A stretch of 6,108 nt of DNA from positions 1 through 6,108 of the forward strand of contig JAFDVT010000383.1 in assembly GCA_018268875.1 (NCBI GenBank), given 5' to 3'. A model generated the notes under the pieces. The model was not told where the DNA came from. It saw only the letters and a list, made by a program, of their open reading frames with translations, and ran no database searches. Below, piece by piece: positions 4,705 through 6,108 of this stretch. Source of the DNA: Acidobacteriota bacterium (GTDB lineage Bacteria; Acidobacteriota; Terriglobia; Bryobacterales; Bryobacteraceae). Both the position numbers and the translations under genes were made by a program. The stretch's first letter is position 1; every line of letters begins with the position of its first letter.

Positions 4705-6048
4705 CTAGTCGAACACCGCCGGGTCCAGGGTACTGAAGAATTCGGTGTGCAGGGAAGCGACGCTGCGGGTGAGGTCCGCGCCATCGACGACAAAGCTGAT
4801 GTTCAGACGCGAGGCGCCTTGCGAGATCATGCGGATGTTGATGCCGTTCATGGCGCCAAAGACGCGCGCCGCAATGCCTGGCGTGTGACGGATGTTGTCG
4901 CCGACGAGGCTGACGATGGCCTGGTTCTCTTCAATCGAAACCTCGGAAAACTGCGCGAGTTCGGTTTGAATGCTGGCCAGGTGGCGCGTGTTGTCGATGG
5001 TGAGCGAGACGTTCACCTCCGACGTCGTCACCATGTCCACGGCGGTTTCGTGACGGTCGAACACTTCGAAGATCCGGCGCAGGAAGCCGTGGGCCATCAG
5101 CATGCGCGTCGACGTGATGCTGACGGCGGTGATGTTCTGCTTGCAGGCGATGGACTTGACGGGGTTCACGCCGCCGTTGACGGCTTCGGCGACGATGAGC
5201 GTACCTTCCACTTCCGGACGGCGCGAGTTGAGAATACGCACCGGGATGTTCTTTTCAATGGCCGGTACGACGGTGGCTGGATGCAGCACTTTGGCCCCGA
5301 AATAGGCCAGTTCCGCGGCTTCGGCGAACGAACAGACGCGGATGCGGTGGCCGCCTTCGACGATGCGAGGATCGCACGTGAGCATGCCGTCGACGTCGGT
5401 CCAGATCTGAATTTCGTCCGCGCCGATGCCAGCACCGACAATCGATGCAGTAAAGTCCGAACCACCGCGGCCGAGCGTGGACGTGATGCCGTCAAAGGTG
5501 GAGGCGATGAAGCCTCCCATGACGACGACGTGCTTGGCGGCAAGCGGCGGCACGACGCCTTCGAGCCTCTTGTAAGTCTCGGCAAAGTTCGGCGCGGCCT
5601 GTGTGTGGCGGTTGTCGGTGACGACGACCTTGCGCGAGTCCACGTGCACGGCGTCGATGCCCTGCTTGCGGAACTCCTCGGTCACGATGAGGCTGCTGAG
5701 ACGTTCGCCATAGGCCGAAATGGCGTCGGTCGCGCGAGGCGTAAACTCGCCCATCACGACGAGGCCCTTTACGAGTTCCGCGAGTTCCGCGAAATGTTCG
5801 TCGATGGCCGCGGCAAGCGACGATTCCTTGTGATGAAACTGGCGCAGATCCTCAAGCAGGCTGAGAGCCTTTTCACGGTCGCCGGCGACGGCCGTGTGCG
5901 CGATTTCGAGAAGGCGGTTGGTGGTCTTGCCCATGGCCGAGACCACCACCACCGGATGACGTTCGGCGCGAGCCTGGACGATGCCGGCGACGCGTGCGAT
6001 GGCGGCCGCGGACTCAACCGACGTGCCGCCGAACTTCATGACGATCAT
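4705..6048 (-). CDS. lysC: Aspartate kinase, monofunctional, lysine-sensitive type
   Basis: This enzyme phosphorylates aspartate, the entry to lysine, threonine and methionine synthesis. The 447 residues match E. coli LysC (449) along the full length. The kinase domain (about 1-290) shows KFGGTS (5-10), GERLSS (114-119), LGRGGSDFTA (192-201), WTDVDG (216-221), DPR (226-228) and FGAKVLHPAT (250-259). Two ACT regulatory segments follow (about 306-352 and 376-440). The lysine-pocket stretch reads RMLMAHGFL (315-323) and VDMVTTSEV (337-345), keeping the Met, Gly, Asp and TTSEV of the E. coli pocket, with Ala in place of the E. coli serine; lysine inhibition is therefore inferred. There is no homoserine dehydrogenase domain. 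The first ATG at 6048 is three bases after the preceding stop; the ATG three codons later is a less likely alternative. A GGAAGGA purine run lies 15 bases upstream, which is far for a ribosome site, so coupling to the upstream gene is likely. Confidence 0.96.
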   Translation of the reverse strand: MIVMKFGGTSVESAAAIARVAGIVQARAERHPVVVVSAMGKTTNRLLEIAHTAVAGDREKALSLLEDLRQFHHKESSLAAAIDEHFAELAELVKGLVVMGEFTPRATDAISAYGERLSSLIVTEEFRKQGIDAVHVDSRKVVVTDNRHTQAAPNFAETYKRLEGVVPPLAAKHVVVMGGFIASTFDGITSTLGRGGSDFTASIVGAGIGADEIQIWTDVDGMLTCDPRIVEGGHRIRVCSFAEAAELAYFGAKVLHPATVVPAIEKNIPVRILNSRRPEVEGTLIVAEAVNGGVNPVKSIACKQNITAVSITSTRMLMAHGFLRRIFEVFDRHETAVDMVTTSEVNVSLTIDNTRHLASIQTELAQFSEVSIEENQAIVSLVGDNIRHTPGIAARVFGAMNGINIRMISQGASRLNISFVVDGADLTRSVASLHTEFFSTLDPAVFD

Positions 6049-6051
6049 GAT

Positions 6052-6108
6052 TTAGTCGAGCAGTCCTTCCACCTTCATCAGTTCGGCGTTGAGCACAGCC
6101 GCGCCCGC
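6052..6108 (-). CDS. asd: C-terminal end of probable aspartate-semialdehyde dehydrogenase (cut by window edge)
   Basis: In the frame that ends at TAA (6052-6054), the right edge of the window encodes 18 residues, AGAAVLNAELMKVEGLLD. From memory this resembles the end of the archaeal/fungal type of aspartate-semialdehyde dehydrogenase, where an RGAAG motif leads into a final LNAEL helix. That enzyme uses the product of the adjoining aspartate kinase and makes the substrate of DapA, so the place in the operon fits well. The stop lies three bases before the lysC ATG. With only 18 residues visible, other lysine-pathway enzymes cannot be excluded; that it is the end of a real gene is more certain than its name. 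Confidence 0.6.
   Translation of the reverse strand, partial: AGAAVLNAELMKVEGLLD

Noticed and set aside
4701..4793. N-terminal extension of DapB from the ATG at 4793
   Set aside because: The extra 31 residues lie within the end of lysC in another frame and precede the Rossmann strand that normally begins DapB; the ATG at 4700 fits the family and the operon spacing.
5773..5790. Tandem direct repeat of GAGTTCCGC (two copies)
   Set aside because: It simply encodes Ala-Glu-Leu twice in a helix of LysC (residues about 87-92); no sign of a mobile or regulatory element.
1..6108. Mobile elements, CRISPR, tRNA or defence genes
   Set aside because: No transposase or integrase motifs, no spaced repeats, no tRNA-like cloverleaf and no defence domains were seen on either strand.

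Overview
The window looks like an ordinary chromosomal segment of a GC-rich bacterium. It is most likely an acidobacterium of the Solibacter/Bryobacter type (class Terriglobia, order Bryobacterales). I infer this from two secreted beta-rich proteins with H-x-A-x-G-G-x-W-K-T-T and T-G-Q-E-x-x-V-P motifs, which I associate with Solibacter-like genomes, and from the style of the lysine genes. No search was run, so the taxon is an inference.

Layout: positions 2-424 on the + strand hold the C-terminal part of an ECF sigma factor with a helical, TPR-like tail, cut by the window edge. Everything else is on the - strand. Reading in the direction of transcription, from high to low coordinates, there is: the last 18 codons of a gene that is probably asd (6108-6052); lysC, aspartate kinase (6048-4705); dapB, dihydrodipicolinate reductase (4700-4020); dapA, dihydrodipicolinate synthase (4019-3120); two tandem paralogous secreted proteins of about 400 residues (3097-1898 and 1832-630); and a 50-residue membrane-anchored small protein (560-408). 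The tail of the small gene overlaps the sigma factor gene end to end.

The asd-lysC-dapB-dapA genes are separated by 3, 4 and 0 bases and are almost certainly one operon. Together they would convert aspartate through aspartyl phosphate and aspartate semialdehyde to tetrahydrodipicolinate, the entry to lysine and to diaminopimelate for the cell wall. LysC keeps most of the lysine-binding residues of its ACT region, so lysine feedback is expected. The first secreted gene starts only 22 bases after dapA and may be co-transcribed, although a -10-like sequence lies in that gap.

I see no RNA genes, CRISPR, insertion sequences or phage genes. Non-coding stretches are all under 70 bases. I found no clear new system. 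The parts worth a second look are the tandem secreted paralogs, which also show an internal duplication, the unannotated-size small protein with a possible leaderless start, and a possible change of cofactor preference in DapB.
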